A DNA stretch of 64,000 nt. It comes from JAVBLU01 sp031553225. GTDB lineage: Bacteria > Bacillota > Clostridia > Christensenellales > UBA1750. Made by a program: the position numbers and the translations under genes. A model generated the notes under the pieces. It did not search any database. It had not been told where the DNA came from and saw nothing but the letters and a program-made list of their open reading frames with translations. Positions 43,494 to 53,548 of this stretch are shown one piece after another. The first letter of the stretch is position 1, and each line of letters begins with the position of its first letter. The stretch spans positions 24,953 through 88,952 of the forward strand of contig JAVBLU010000042.1 of assembly GCA_031553225.1 (NCBI GenBank). Direction: 5' to 3'.

Positions 43494-45290
43494 ATGCCAA
43501 AGCTGCGCATCATCGACGACGAGGTCTTCGAGCGCCCGTTCGACCGGGGCATGTTCACGCGCCTTCTGCGCTACATGCTTCCCTACCGCCGCAACATGGC
43601 CCTGGCCATTTCCCTGATGGTGCTTTCCTCGCTGTGTTCCCTGGCCGGGCCGTACCTGCTGGCCACGGCCATCGACGATTTCATCGGCCTGGGCGACATG
43701 CGGGGCATTTTTCTCATCGTGGGCGCGATGATCGCCTGTTCCGGCATCGGCGCGCTGTGCGGGCGGTACCGCTCACGCATTATGGAGAGCTGCGGCCGGC
43801 GCGCCATCGCCCAGCTTCGGCAGGACCTGTTCGATCACATTCAGTCGCTGGCGTTTTCCTTCTTCGACGGCCGCTCCGCCGGCAAGATCATGGTGCGCGT
43901 CATCAACGACGTCAACTCCTTAAACGACCTTCTGACGAACGGCATCGTGAACACGCTGGTGGACTGCGTCACCATCGCGCTCATCTTTGTGCTTATGCTT
44001 ACGGTGAACTGGCAGCTGGCGCTCATCGGCATGTGCATTCTGCCCGTCCTGCTGCTCATCGTGTTCGCGCTCAAGCGCAAGATGCGCACCGGCTGGCAAA
44101 AGGTGCGCCTGAAGATCTCCACCATGAACGGGTACCTGCACGAGTCGCTGGCCGGCATGCGCGTCACCCAGGCCTTCGTGCGCGAGAACACGAACACGGA
44201 CACGTTTGTGGACATCAATCAGGACATCCGCATGTCCTGGATGCGCGCCATCCGCATCAACAACCTGTTCTGGCCGTTCCTGGACATCACCGCCAACATC
44301 GGCACGGTGCTCGTGTACTGGTTTGGCGTGCAAATGATGCAAAGCGCCGCGGCCCCCGTGTCCATGGGCACGCTTCTGCTCATCATGTGGTACCTTGGGC
44401 GGTTCTGGGATCCGCTCAACACCCTGTCCAACTTCTATAACAACGTGCTGGCGGCCATGGCGTCCATGGAGCGCATCTTTGAAATTATGGACACGCCCGC
44501 GGACATCGTCTCCGCACCCAACAGCCGCGCGCTCCCGCCCGCGATCGGCGAGGTGGCCTTCGACCACGTCACCTTCTCTTACGATCCGGAAAAGGTAATC
44601 CTAAAGGACGTGTCCTTTACCGTTAAGCCCGGCCAGACCGTGGCGCTGGTCGGCCCCACGGGCGCGGGCAAATCCACCGTGGTCAACCTCATTTCCCGCT
44701 TTTACGACGTGCAGGAAGGCCGCGTGACGGTGGACGGCCTGGACGTGCGCGACGTAGAGCTGCACTCCCTGCGCGCGCAGATGTCCGTCATGCTGCAGGA
44801 TTCCTTCATCTTCTCCGGCACCATCATGGACAACATCCGATACGGACGCCTAAACGCTACCGACGAGGAGGTCGTTGCCGCGGCTAAGGCCGTTGCTGCG
44901 CACGATTTCATCATGCAGATGGAGAAGGGCTACATGACCGAGGTGAACGAGCGGGGCTCGCGCTTGTCCACCGGCCAAAAACAGCTGATCTCCTTCGCGC
45001 GCGCGCTGCTCAACGATCCGCGCATTCTCATTCTGGACGAGGCCACCTCCTCCATCGACACGCACACCGAGCTGCTCATCCAGGCTGCCCTGGAGAAGCT
45101 TTTGCAGAACCGCACCTCCTTCGTCATCGCTCACCGCCTCTCCACCATCCGCAAGGCCGACTGCATTATGGTTGTTCAGGACGGCCGGATCGCCGAGCGC
45201 GGTACCCACGACGAGCTCATCGCCCTGCACGGCCACTACTACGAGCTGTGCCAGGCGCAGTACCGCTATCTTGTGGATTCGCCGGCGTAG
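43494..45290 (+). CDS. Heterodimeric ABC exporter, subunit with intact catalytic site
   Basis: This is the partner half-transporter of 598 residues, with a ~35-residue N-terminal extension, six membrane helices and an ATPase domain. Walker A is GPTGAGKST and Walker B ILILDEATSSID with the catalytic Glu. The H-loop is VIAHRLST. The signature is LSTGQ instead of LSGGQ. In a heterodimer this altered signature faces the degenerate Walker B of the other subunit, so one ATP site is canonical and one impaired. It follows its partner by one nt. A hairpin at 45419 may end the operon. Confidence 0.92.
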   Translation: MPKLRIIDDEVFERPFDRGMFTRLLRYMLPYRRNMALAISLMVLSSLCSLAGPYLLATAIDDFIGLGDMRGIFLIVGAMIACSGIGALCGRYRSRIMESCGRRAIAQLRQDLFDHIQSLAFSFFDGRSAGKIMVRVINDVNSLNDLLTNGIVNTLVDCVTIALIFVLMLTVNWQLALIGMCILPVLLLIVFALKRKMRTGWQKVRLKISTMNGYLHESLAGMRVTQAFVRENTNTDTFVDINQDIRMSWMRAIRINNLFWPFLDITANIGTVLVYWFGVQMMQSAAAPVSMGTLLLIMWYLGRFWDPLNTLSNFYNNVLAAMASMERIFEIMDTPADIVSAPNSRALPPAIGEVAFDHVTFSYDPEKVILKDVSFTVKPGQTVALVGPTGAGKSTVVNLISRFYDVQEGRVTVDGLDVRDVELHSLRAQMSVMLQDSFIFSGTIMDNIRYGRLNATDEEVVAAAKAVAAHDFIMQMEKGYMTEVNERGSRLSTGQKQLISFARALLNDPRILILDEATSSIDTHTELLIQAALEKLLQNRTSFVIAHRLSTIRKADCIMVVQDGRIAERGTHDELIALHGHYYELCQAQYRYLVDSPA

Positions 45291-45310
45291 GGAAGGGGCT
45301 GACAGGGGGC

Positions 45311-45393
45311 GGCGCTTCCTTCGGCCTCCGCCAAGGGACACGGTTCCTTGGAACCCATCACACGGGAGAAATGAGGTCCCTTTGGGAAGCGCC
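45311..45393 (+). repeat. Structured intergenic element containing repeat copy B
   Basis: GGCGCTTCC (45311-45319) pairs with GGAAGCGCC (45385-45393), and AAGGGAC (45333-45339) pairs with GTCCCTT (45376-45382). Inside, GGTTCC-TT-GGAACC forms a small hairpin. The segment 45322-45415 resembles 34770-34860. It may be a dispersed repeat or a structured RNA. Confidence 0.6.
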
Positions 45394-45418
45394 GGGGCTT
45401 CCTGCGTCACGGAAAACG

Positions 45419-45449
45419 GGCCCTGCGGCTGATGATCAGCCGCAGGGCC
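45419..45449. terminator. Long GC hairpin between the exporter and pot operons
   Basis: GGCCCTGCGGCTGAT and ATCAGCCGCAGGGCC form a 15-bp perfect stem with a single-base loop, followed by TGCATTTGTTC on the plus strand. It probably terminates the exporter operon and possibly the convergent pot operon. Confidence 0.65.
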
Positions 45450-45618
45450 TGCATTTGTTCTGGGTGCGTCGCATGGGCCGATGCGCCTTGTTCGGGCGGC
45501 CGTACGCCGCATGCGGGGGACGGACGCGCGCGGGGCTGCCCTCGGCGGTTCCTCACGTGGAGACGCAGGGGGCCGGTTCCCTGGCGGGCGTCCGGAGGAC
45601 GGCGCGCCTTCTCCCTTC

Positions 45619-46668
45619 CTACTTGCCTTTGATCTCCATCCACACGCGCTCGTAGGCGGCCAGGTTGCCCTTCAGATCGTGCATGAACTCGCAGGTGGCC
45701 AGGGTTTCCGGGGTGGGGTTAAAGGTGGGGTCGTTCTGGTAGTCCGGGCCCAGGATCTCCATAGCACCGGCGTTGGGGGTGGAATAGCCGATATACTCGC
45801 TGTTCATGGCGGCGATGTCCGGGCGCATCAAAAAGTCGATGAACTGGCGTGCGCCGTCGGGGTTCTTGGCCGATTTGGGAATCACCATGCCGTCCACCCA
45901 CACGTTGGAGCCCTCCTTGGGCACCACGTAGCGCAGGGAGGAGTTCTTGGCCATGGTGGTCAGGGCGTCGCCGGACCACACAAGGCCCATGGCCACTTCG
46001 TTGTTCTCCAGCTTGTCCTTGATCTCGTCCACGCCGAACGCCAGGCGAACGCCGCTTGTGCCCTGCTCGATGAGCTTGTCGCGCGCGGCGTTGAGCTCCT
46101 GCTCGGAGTGGGCGTTGAGCGAATAGCCCAGGTACTTGAGGGTGATGCCGAGCGTGTCGCGGATGGAATCCATCATGTACACGTCTTTTTTGTACTTGGT
46201 GTCCCACATGGCGGCCCAGGAGTCGATCTCCCCGCCGGTTTTGTCGATATTGTAGAGGATGCCCACCGTGCCCCACATGTAGGGGGCCGAATACACCGAG
46301 CCCTTGTCGTAGTCGGGGTTTTGCAGCCAGGGCATAATGTTTTCAAAGTTTTCCATGCCCTGCGGGTTGAGGGGCTGCAGCTGCCCTTCGCTGATCAGGC
46401 GCTCGATCATGTAGTCGGAGGGGAAGACCACGTCGTACGCTCCGCCGGCCTTGGTGAGCTTGATGTACATATCCTCGTTGGTGGTGAAGCGGGTGTAGTT
46501 GATCTTGATGCCCGTTTCCTTGGTGAACATATCGCGCACGGCGGGATCGATGTAGTCCTCCCAGTTGAAGACGGTGATGGAGTTGGCGGCGGAACCGCCG
46601 CATCCGGCCAGCAGGGAGGAAAGCGCCAGCAGGGCGCACAGGCAAAGAGCGGTCACTTTCTTGTTCAA
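45619..46668 (-). CDS. potD: Spermidine/putrescine-binding lipoprotein PotD
   Basis: PotD binds polyamines outside the membrane and delivers them to PotBC. The 349-residue precursor starts at TTG 46668 (MNKKVTALCLCALLALSSLL), with AGGAG 11 nt upstream. A lipobox LLAGCGG predicts lipid anchoring. The mature protein has the PotD/PotF pattern VFNWEDYIDPAVRDMFTKET, DVVFPSDYMIERL, GTVGILYN and a C-terminal Trp/Glu-rich segment. It is the last gene of the unit, 32 nt after potC. Spermidine versus putrescine preference cannot be read here. Confidence 0.93.
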   Translation of the reverse strand: MNKKVTALCLCALLALSSLLAGCGGSAANSITVFNWEDYIDPAVRDMFTKETGIKINYTRFTTNEDMYIKLTKAGGAYDVVFPSDYMIERLISEGQLQPLNPQGMENFENIMPWLQNPDYDKGSVYSAPYMWGTVGILYNIDKTGGEIDSWAAMWDTKYKKDVYMMDSIRDTLGITLKYLGYSLNAHSEQELNAARDKLIEQGTSGVRLAFGVDEIKDKLENNEVAMGLVWSGDALTTMAKNSSLRYVVPKEGSNVWVDGMVIPKSAKNPDGARQFIDFLMRPDIAAMNSEYIGYSTPNAGAMEILGPDYQNDPTFNPTPETLATCEFMHDLKGNLAAYERVWMEIKGK

Positions 46669-46700
46669 TTGACGTGGGTCTCCTTTCCGTTTGCGAAGAA

Positions 46701-47501
46701 TTACGAATGATCCACGAGGGACGCGCGCCGGTTGACGACGAGCAGCAGGACCAGCACGAGCAGGAACATGATGGTGGACAGGGCGTTGATGGTGGGGTTG
46801 ATGCCCCGGCGGGCCATGGAATAGATGAGCACGGAGAGGTTTTGCATGTCGCCGCCGGTAAAGAACGAGATGACGAAATCGTCCAGGGACAGCGTAAAGG
46901 AGAGCAGCGCGCCGGTAACGATGCCGGGCATAATCTGCGGCACGATAACGCGCAGCAGGGCCTGCGTGGGCGTGGCGCCCAGGTCCAGCGCGGCCTCGTA
47001 GAGGTGAATGTCCATCTGGGCCAGCTTGGGCAGCACCGAGAACACCACATAAGGCGTGTTAAAGGCCACATGCGCCAGAAGCAGCGTGCCAAACCCAAGC
47101 GGCAGCTTCATAAAGATGAACAGGATCATCAGCGAGATGCCCGTGACGATGTCCGGGGTAAGCATGGGCAGGCGCGAGAGGTTCAAGGAAAAAAGCCGCA
47201 TGCCCTTCTTCATGGCGTGCACGCCGATGGCGCCCAGCGTGCCCAGCACCGTTGCGATGACGGCCGCCAGAATGGCGCACAAAAAGGTGATGTACACCGC
47301 GCGCAGGATCTCGGGATCGTGGAAGAGCTGCGCGTACCACTGCAGGGTGAAGCCGCCCCACGTGGAGCGCGATTTGACGGCGTTGAAGGAGAAGACGATG
47401 AGCGTTAGGATGGGCGCGTACAAAAACAGCAGCACGGCCCATACGTAGGTTTTGCGCAGAAGGCCGCCGCGGGGCTTTGGCGCGAGGCGATCGGTGGTCA
47501 C
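46701..47501 (-). CDS. potC: Spermidine/putrescine ABC permease PotC
   Basis: This is a permease subunit of the polyamine importer. The 266-residue protein has six membrane helices, the PotC-like start (YVWAVLLFLYAPILTLIVFSF, WGGFTLQWYAQLF) and the EAA loop EAALDLGATPTQALLRVIVP. FTLSLDDFVISFF is typical of PotC. It starts at GTG 47501, overlapping the potB stop by 4 nt (GTGA), indicating coupled translation. Confidence 0.93.
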   Translation of the reverse strand: MTTDRLAPKPRGGLLRKTYVWAVLLFLYAPILTLIVFSFNAVKSRSTWGGFTLQWYAQLFHDPEILRAVYITFLCAILAAVIATVLGTLGAIGVHAMKKGMRLFSLNLSRLPMLTPDIVTGISLMILFIFMKLPLGFGTLLLAHVAFNTPYVVFSVLPKLAQMDIHLYEAALDLGATPTQALLRVIVPQIMPGIVTGALLSFTLSLDDFVISFFTGGDMQNLSVLIYSMARRGINPTINALSTIMFLLVLVLLLVVNRRASLVDHS

Positions 47502-48318
47502 AGAAGGCCCCCTCCTTCCGATTTGTCCACGCGGCCCAGCACGCTCATGGACAGGAGGATGAGCGCCATCATGATGACGGACAGCGCGGAGCCGAAATTC
47601 CAGTCGCCCATCACCAGAAACTGCTGCTCGATGAGGTCGCCGAAGAGCAGGTACTGCGCGCCGCCCAGGAGCCTGGAGATGACGAAGGTGGTGATGGCGG
47701 GCATGAACACCATGGTGACGCCCGAGACCACGCCCGGCAAGGACAGGGGGAGCACCACGCGCGTGAACACCTGCCAGGCGTTGGCGCCCAAATCCTCGGC
47801 CGCCTCGATGAGGCGGCGGTCCAGCTTGCTCAGCGCGGTGAATATGGGCAGCACCATAAAGGGCAGGTAGTTGTACACCATGCCCATCATCACCGCCTGG
47901 CTGGTGTACAGAAGGCGCACAGGGGGCCGGCCCAGCAAGGCAAGCACGCGGTTTACCGTGGCGGTGATCAGCCCGGAGTTCTCAAGAAGGGTAAGCCAGG
48001 CGTAGGTGCGCAGAAGGAAGTTCATCCACATGGGGATGAGAAACAGCACGATGAGCATGCCGCGCGGGTCCACCTTGCGGTCGGACAGAAAGAGCGCGGC
48101 GGGATAGCCGATGAGCAGGCAAAAGAGCGTGCACAAAAGGGCCATCCACACCGAGCGCCACAAAACCTGCACGAACACCGGCTCCAAAAAGCGCAGGAAG
48201 TTGGCGGCCGTCCACGCGCCGTCCGGGCTGCGGCCGGCGTAAAAGAGGATCAGAGCGAAGGGCACGATGATGAACAGGGCCATCCACACCAGGTACGGCC
48301 CCGCGAAAGACGACCGTT

Positions 48319-48322
<4 letters not shown>
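47498..48322 (-). CDS. potB: Spermidine/putrescine ABC permease PotB
   Basis: This is the other permease subunit. I start it at GTG 48322 (VKRSSFAGPYLVWMALFIIV), which overlaps the potA stop by 4 nt like the potB/potC junction. The 274-residue length fits PotB. It has six helices, MWMNFLLRTYAWLTLLENSG, YNYLPFMVLPIFTAL and the EAA loop EAAEDLGANAWQVFTRVVLP, all PotB features. A longer frame upstream would lie inside potA. Confidence 0.92.
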
Positions 48323-49410
<1,088 letters not shown>

Positions 49411-49444
49411 CGTTTCATCCTCGCTTTGACGTGGTGTGGCGGCC

Positions 49445-49984
49445 TTAAAAGGACGGCGGGGTGGCGATCCACAAAACGACCGCCTGCGAGCGGCCGGCGT
49501 TCTCTATCCAGTGCGGCGCGGTAGCGGCAAAGGTGAAGCTCTCGCCTTTGCGGCATTTGGCCCGGCGCTCGCCCAGCACAACGTACACGCTGCCCTGCAG
49601 CACAAACCCGTATTCCTCGCCCTCGTGCGGCTCATCCTGGGCGACCCTTCCCTCGGGCGACAGGGTGACCAAAATGGGCTCCATCAGGTTTTTCTGCGCG
49701 TTGGGCACCAGCCACTCCACGGTGTTGCCCAGCTTTTCGTCCTGCAGCACGGCGCCGTTGTCCTTGCCGAAGATGTACAGCTCGTCCTCGCGTTCGTTGA
49801 ACAGATCGCGCAGGGTGGTGCCCAGGCTCTCCACGATGTCGGTCAGGGTGGCGATGGAGGGCGAGGTGATGTCCCGCTCCACCTGCGAGATGAAGCCTTT
49901 GGTGAGTTCGCACCGGTTGGCCAGCTCCTCCTGGGTGAGGTTGCGCCGGATGCGCAGGAGCCGGATCTTCTCGCCTATCTTCAC
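49445..49984 (-). CDS. XRE-cupin transcriptional regulator of the pot operon (PuuR-like)
   Basis: This is a 179-residue regulator with an N-terminal XRE helix-turn-helix (KIGEKIRLLRIRRNLTQEEL, ELTKGFISQVERDITSPSIA). A C-terminal cupin (about 105-175) includes EPHEGEEYGFVLQGSVYVVL and HWIENAG. This domain pair is found in PuuR-like regulators that sense polyamines or other amines, and it fits its place upstream of potA. I prefer GTG 49984, six nt after AGGTGG. ATG 49990 would overlap that site and ATG 50005 has none. Two inverted repeats upstream are candidate operators, giving autoregulation. Confidence 0.88.
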   Translation of the reverse strand: MKIGEKIRLLRIRRNLTQEELANRCELTKGFISQVERDITSPSIATLTDIVESLGTTLRDLFNEREDELYIFGKDNGAVLQDEKLGNTVEWLVPNAQKNLMEPILVTLSPEGRVAQDEPHEGEEYGFVLQGSVYVVLGERRAKCRKGESFTFAATAPHWIENAGRSQAVVLWIATPPSF

Positions 49985-50157
49985 GGCCATCCACCTTTTC
50001 GTCATCTCGGCCGAGCGCGGCGTATTCGGCCGGTGAAGTCCGCGCGCCTTGGGCGCGCGGGTCGGTCTTCATGAAAAAGCCTTCGCTGTAAGCGCCCGTG
50101 CCCGCTGTTTTCTTCGCGCGGCGGGCGCCTGTGACGATGAGCCGTGTGGCAGCACCC

Positions 50158-50268
50158 CTAAACCCGCTGTTTAGCCGCCGGCGCCAAACTTACAATACGT
50201 AAACCAAGGGTTTAGCATTACTGCACGCGCAACAGGACACATTGTAACACAACGGGCCGCCGTGTCAA
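50158..50268 (-). promoter_or_regulatory. Promoter and two operator-like inverted repeats of the pot regulon
   Basis: The minus-strand promoter is TTGACA (50268-50263), 16 nt, TACAAT (50246-50241). Downstream, on the plus strand, TAAACC-AAG-GGTTTA (50200-50214) and CTAAAC-CCGCT-GTTTAG (50158-50174) are two related dyads sharing TAAAC/GTTTA half-sites. They are probable sites for the XRE-cupin regulator. Confidence 0.75.
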
Positions 50269-50381
50269 CGTTTTTTGCGGTGCGTGCCATCTTTTTTTGC
50301 TACGGCGACGCGCGGGCCCTTGCAGGCGGTTTTTGGCGGAGGGGTTTGCATTGGCCGGGGCTTTCCCTCACCCCCTGTTTG

Positions 50382-50390
50382 TGCTATAAT
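50382..50390 (+). promoter_or_regulatory. Extended -10 promoter of the paaK-iorAB operon
   Basis: TGCTATAAT with a perfect TATAAT at 50385-50390 and the TGN extension. No good -35 box is seen 17 nt upstream. Start codon of the first gene is 64 nt downstream. Confidence 0.6.
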
Positions 50391-50453
50391 ACACGGAATC
50401 GGCAGGGCCGACATGTAGCACGGCAGCAGAACGGTAGGGAGGACGACATCGCC

Positions 50454-51752
50454 ATGTGGACACCGAAAATTGAAACCATGAGCCGCCCGGACATGAGCGC
50501 GCTCCAGCTGGCCCGCCTGCGGGAAACCGCGGCGCGGACCTACGAGGCCGTACCGGCCGTACGGCGCAAATGGGACGAGATCGGCCTTTTGCCCCGGCAC
50601 ATTACAACCCTTCAGGACGCCCGGCGCATTCCCTTTACAGTAAAAGCCGACCTGCGCGACAACTACCCCTACGGGCTGTTCGCCAGACCCATGCGCGAGG
50701 TGGTGCGCATTCACGCCTCCTCCGGCACCACCGGAAAGCCCACGGTTGTGGGCTACACGCAAAAGGATCTGGACATGTGGGCGGACGGCATGGCGCGCCT
50801 CATCGTGATGGCGGGCGGCGGACCGGACGACATCGCGCAGATCGCCTTCGGGTACGGGCTGTTCACCGGCGCGCTGGGGCTGCACTACGGCCTGGAGAAG
50901 GTGGGGTGCACGGTCATCCCCGTCTCCTCGGGCAATACCGAGCGGCAGATCATGCTCATGCGCGATCTGCAAACCACCCTGCTCATCGCCACGCCCGCGT
51001 ACGCCCTGGTCATCGCCGAGGCGCTGGAGAAGATGGACGTGCCGCGCGGGGACATCAGGCTGCGCGTGGGGCTGTTCGGGGGAGAGGGCTGCACGCCCGC
51101 CACGCGCGCGGCCATCGAAGCGCACCTGCACATCCGCGCCACGCAGAACTACGGGCTCTCGGAGATCATCGGCCCGGGCGTCTCGGGCGAGTGCCTGTGC
51201 CAGTGCGGGCTGCACGTCAACGAGGATCTGTACTACCCGGAGATTATCGACCCGCAGACCGGCGAGGTGCTGCCCGAAGGGGCGGAGGGCGAGCTGGTGC
51301 TCACCACCCTGCAAAAGGAAGCGCTGCCCATGCTGCGCTACCGCACGCGCGATTTAACGCGCCTGGTATACGAGCCGTGCAAGTGCGGCCGCACGCTCGT
51401 GCGCCACGAGCCCATCCGCGGGCGCTCGGACGACATGCTCATCATTCGCGGGGTGAACGTGTTTCCCTCCCAGATCGAGGACGCGCTGCTGGATATCCAG
51501 GAGATCGGCCCGCACTACGAGATCGTGGTGACGCGCGAGGGGCATCTGGACCGCCTGGAGGTAAAGGTGGAGCTCATCGATGCAAGCCTCCTGGGCGCGT
51601 ACCGCGACCTGGAGGGCCTGCGCGAGAAAATTCGCAACCGCCTGCGCACGAGGCTTCAGATCGACGCGCTCGTGTCTTTGTGCGGCCCGCAGTCGCTGCA
51701 GCGCTTCGAGGGCAAAGCCAAGCGCGTAAGCGACCTGCGGCCCAAGGATTAA
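50454..51752 (+). CDS. paaK: Phenylacetate-CoA ligase-type AMP-forming ligase (first copy)
   Basis: PaaK-type enzymes activate aryl-acetic acids with ATP and CoA to the CoA thioester. The 432-residue protein starts at ATG 50454 (MWTPKIETMSRPDMSALQLA). It has the P-loop-like SSGTTGKPTVVGYT, YGLFTGALGLHYG, NYGLSEIIGPGVSGEC and RYRTRDLTRL. The hinge and C-terminal lobe GRSDDMLIIRGVNVFPSQIE follow. A CxC pair (YEPCKCGRT) is typical. It is the first gene of a cluster with iorA, iorB, a second paaK and an ACT gene. The acid used (phenylacetate, indoleacetate or hydroxyphenylacetate) is not resolved. Confidence 0.9.
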   Translation: MWTPKIETMSRPDMSALQLARLRETAARTYEAVPAVRRKWDEIGLLPRHITTLQDARRIPFTVKADLRDNYPYGLFARPMREVVRIHASSGTTGKPTVVGYTQKDLDMWADGMARLIVMAGGGPDDIAQIAFGYGLFTGALGLHYGLEKVGCTVIPVSSGNTERQIMLMRDLQTTLLIATPAYALVIAEALEKMDVPRGDIRLRVGLFGGEGCTPATRAAIEAHLHIRATQNYGLSEIIGPGVSGECLCQCGLHVNEDLYYPEIIDPQTGEVLPEGAEGELVLTTLQKEALPMLRYRTRDLTRLVYEPCKCGRTLVRHEPIRGRSDDMLIIRGVNVFPSQIEDALLDIQEIGPHYEIVVTREGHLDRLEVKVELIDASLLGAYRDLEGLREKIRNRLRTRLQIDALVSLCGPQSLQRFEGKAKRVSDLRPKD

Positions 51753-51811
51753 GCGGCGCGCATACAGTAAATTCGGGCGGACACTCCGCCCTGATGCGGT
51801 GAGGGAATACG

Positions 51812-53548
51812 ATGAAAGAACTGCTGCTTGGGAACCACGCTCTGGCGCGCGGCGCATGGGAGGCGGGCGTGGCCGTTGCCGCGGCATATCCCGGCACGCC
51901 TTCCACGGAGATCACCGAGGAGATCGCTGCATACGAAGGCCTGCACGCCGAGTGGTCGCCCAACGAGAAGGTCGCCCTGGAGGTGGCCGTTGGCGCGAGC
52001 GTGGCCGGAGGCCGGGCGCTGTGCTGCATGAAGCACGTGGGGCTGAACGTGGCGGCCGATCCGCTGTTCACTGCGGCCTACACAGGCGTAAACGGCGGGC
52101 TTGTGGTGGTTGTGGCCGACGATCCGGGCATGCACTCCAGCCAGAACGAGCAGGACTCGCGCTATTACGCGCGCTCGGCGCACCTGCCGATGCTGGAGCC
52201 GTCCGACGCGCAGGAGGCGTACGACTTCGTGAAGACGGCCTTTGCGATGTCCGAGGAATACGACACCCCGGTGCTTGTGCGCATGACCACGCGCGTATCC
52301 CATGCGCGCGGCGTGGTGGAGACGGGCGCGCGCGGGCACGTGCCTCTGCGCGCGTACAAAAAAGACATGATGAAGTACGTGATGATGCCCGGCATGGCGC
52401 GCGGCCGCCATCTTGCGGTGGAGGCGCGCGAGAAGCGCCTGTCGCAGGACGCGGCCAAGATGGAGGCAAACCGCGTCGAGTGGCGCGGGCGGGCCTTGGG
52501 CGTTGTGTGCTCGGGCGCGGCGTACCACTACGTGCGCGAGGCGCTGCCGGACGCCTCCACGCTGAAGCTCGCCCTGGTGTATCCCCTGAGCGAGGAACTG
52601 ATGCGTTCCTTCGCCGCAGGCGTGGAGCGGCTGATCGTGGTGGAGGAGCTGGAGCCCTTCATCGAAGACGCGCTGAAGGCCATGGGCATCGCCTGCTCGG
52701 GCAAGGACAAGACCGGCCTTCAGGGCGAGCTGTCCGTGCGCAAAATAGCGGCGGCCTATGGCGCGCCCCTGCCGGAGGGCGAGAACCTCGGCGAGCTGCC
52801 CGCCCGCCCGCCGGTGCTGTGCCCCGGCTGCCCGCACCGCGCGGTGTACAACGCCATTAAGAAACTGTCGCTGCGCGCCTTCGGCGATATTGGCTGCTAT
52901 ACGCTGGGCGCGCTGCCGCCCCTGTCGGGTCTGGACACCTGCCTGTGCATGGGCGCGGGCATCGGCATGGCCCACGGCGCCGAAAAAGCGCGCGGGGCGG
53001 AGTTCGGCCGCGGGAGCGTGGCGATCATCGGCGATTCCACCTTCCTGCACACGGGCATTCAGCCGCTCATCAACGCGGTGTACAACCAGTCCGGCCTCAC
53101 GCTGCTCATTTTGGACAACCGCACCACCGGCATGACCGGCCACCAGGAGCACGCGGCCACGGGCAAGAACCTTCGGGGCCAGGAAGCGCCCGCGCTGGAC
53201 CTTGCGGCCCTGTGCGCGGCCTGCGGCTGCCGGTACGTCGTCACGGTGGACCCCTTCGATACGAAGGCGCTGGAGACGGCGCTGGCCGAGGAAACCGCCC
53301 GGGGTGAAGCGTCGGTCATCATCGCCCGCCGCCCGTGCGCGCTGCTGCAAAAGAGCGGCAACCCGCCCAAGGTCGTTCTGGCCGACAGCTGCAAAAAGTG
53401 CGGCGCGTGCCTGCGCATCGGCTGCCCTGCCGTTCACAAGCAGGACGGCCCGCCCAGCATCGACGTATCCCAGTGCACGGGATGCGGGCAGTGCCAGCGC
53501 GTGTGCCGTTTCCAGGCGATTGTCGACGATAAGGGAGGGCGTGCGTGA
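51812..53548 (+). CDS. iorA: Indolepyruvate:ferredoxin oxidoreductase alpha subunit
   Basis: IorA with IorB interconverts aryl-pyruvates and aryl-acetyl-CoA plus CO2 with ferredoxin as electron carrier. The 578-residue protein holds an N-terminal pyrimidine-binding half (YPGTPSTEITEEIAAYEG, NEKVALEVAVGASVAGGRAL). The TPP-binding half has GDSTFLHTGIQPLINAVYN and LILDNRTTGMTGHQEH. A C-terminal ferredoxin-like domain carries CKKCGACLRIGCPAV and CTGCGQCQRVCRF for two [4Fe-4S] clusters. It starts at ATG 51812 and overlaps iorB. It lies 59 nt after the first paaK. Confidence 0.95.
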   Translation: MKELLLGNHALARGAWEAGVAVAAAYPGTPSTEITEEIAAYEGLHAEWSPNEKVALEVAVGASVAGGRALCCMKHVGLNVAADPLFTAAYTGVNGGLVVVVADDPGMHSSQNEQDSRYYARSAHLPMLEPSDAQEAYDFVKTAFAMSEEYDTPVLVRMTTRVSHARGVVETGARGHVPLRAYKKDMMKYVMMPGMARGRHLAVEAREKRLSQDAAKMEANRVEWRGRALGVVCSGAAYHYVREALPDASTLKLALVYPLSEELMRSFAAGVERLIVVEELEPFIEDALKAMGIACSGKDKTGLQGELSVRKIAAAYGAPLPEGENLGELPARPPVLCPGCPHRAVYNAIKKLSLRAFGDIGCYTLGALPPLSGLDTCLCMGAGIGMAHGAEKARGAEFGRGSVAIIGDSTFLHTGIQPLINAVYNQSGLTLLILDNRTTGMTGHQEHAATGKNLRGQEAPALDLAALCAACGCRYVVTVDPFDTKALETALAEETARGEASVIIARRPCALLQKSGNPPKVVLADSCKKCGACLRIGCPAVHKQDGPPSIDVSQCTGCGQCQRVCRFQAIVDDKGGRA

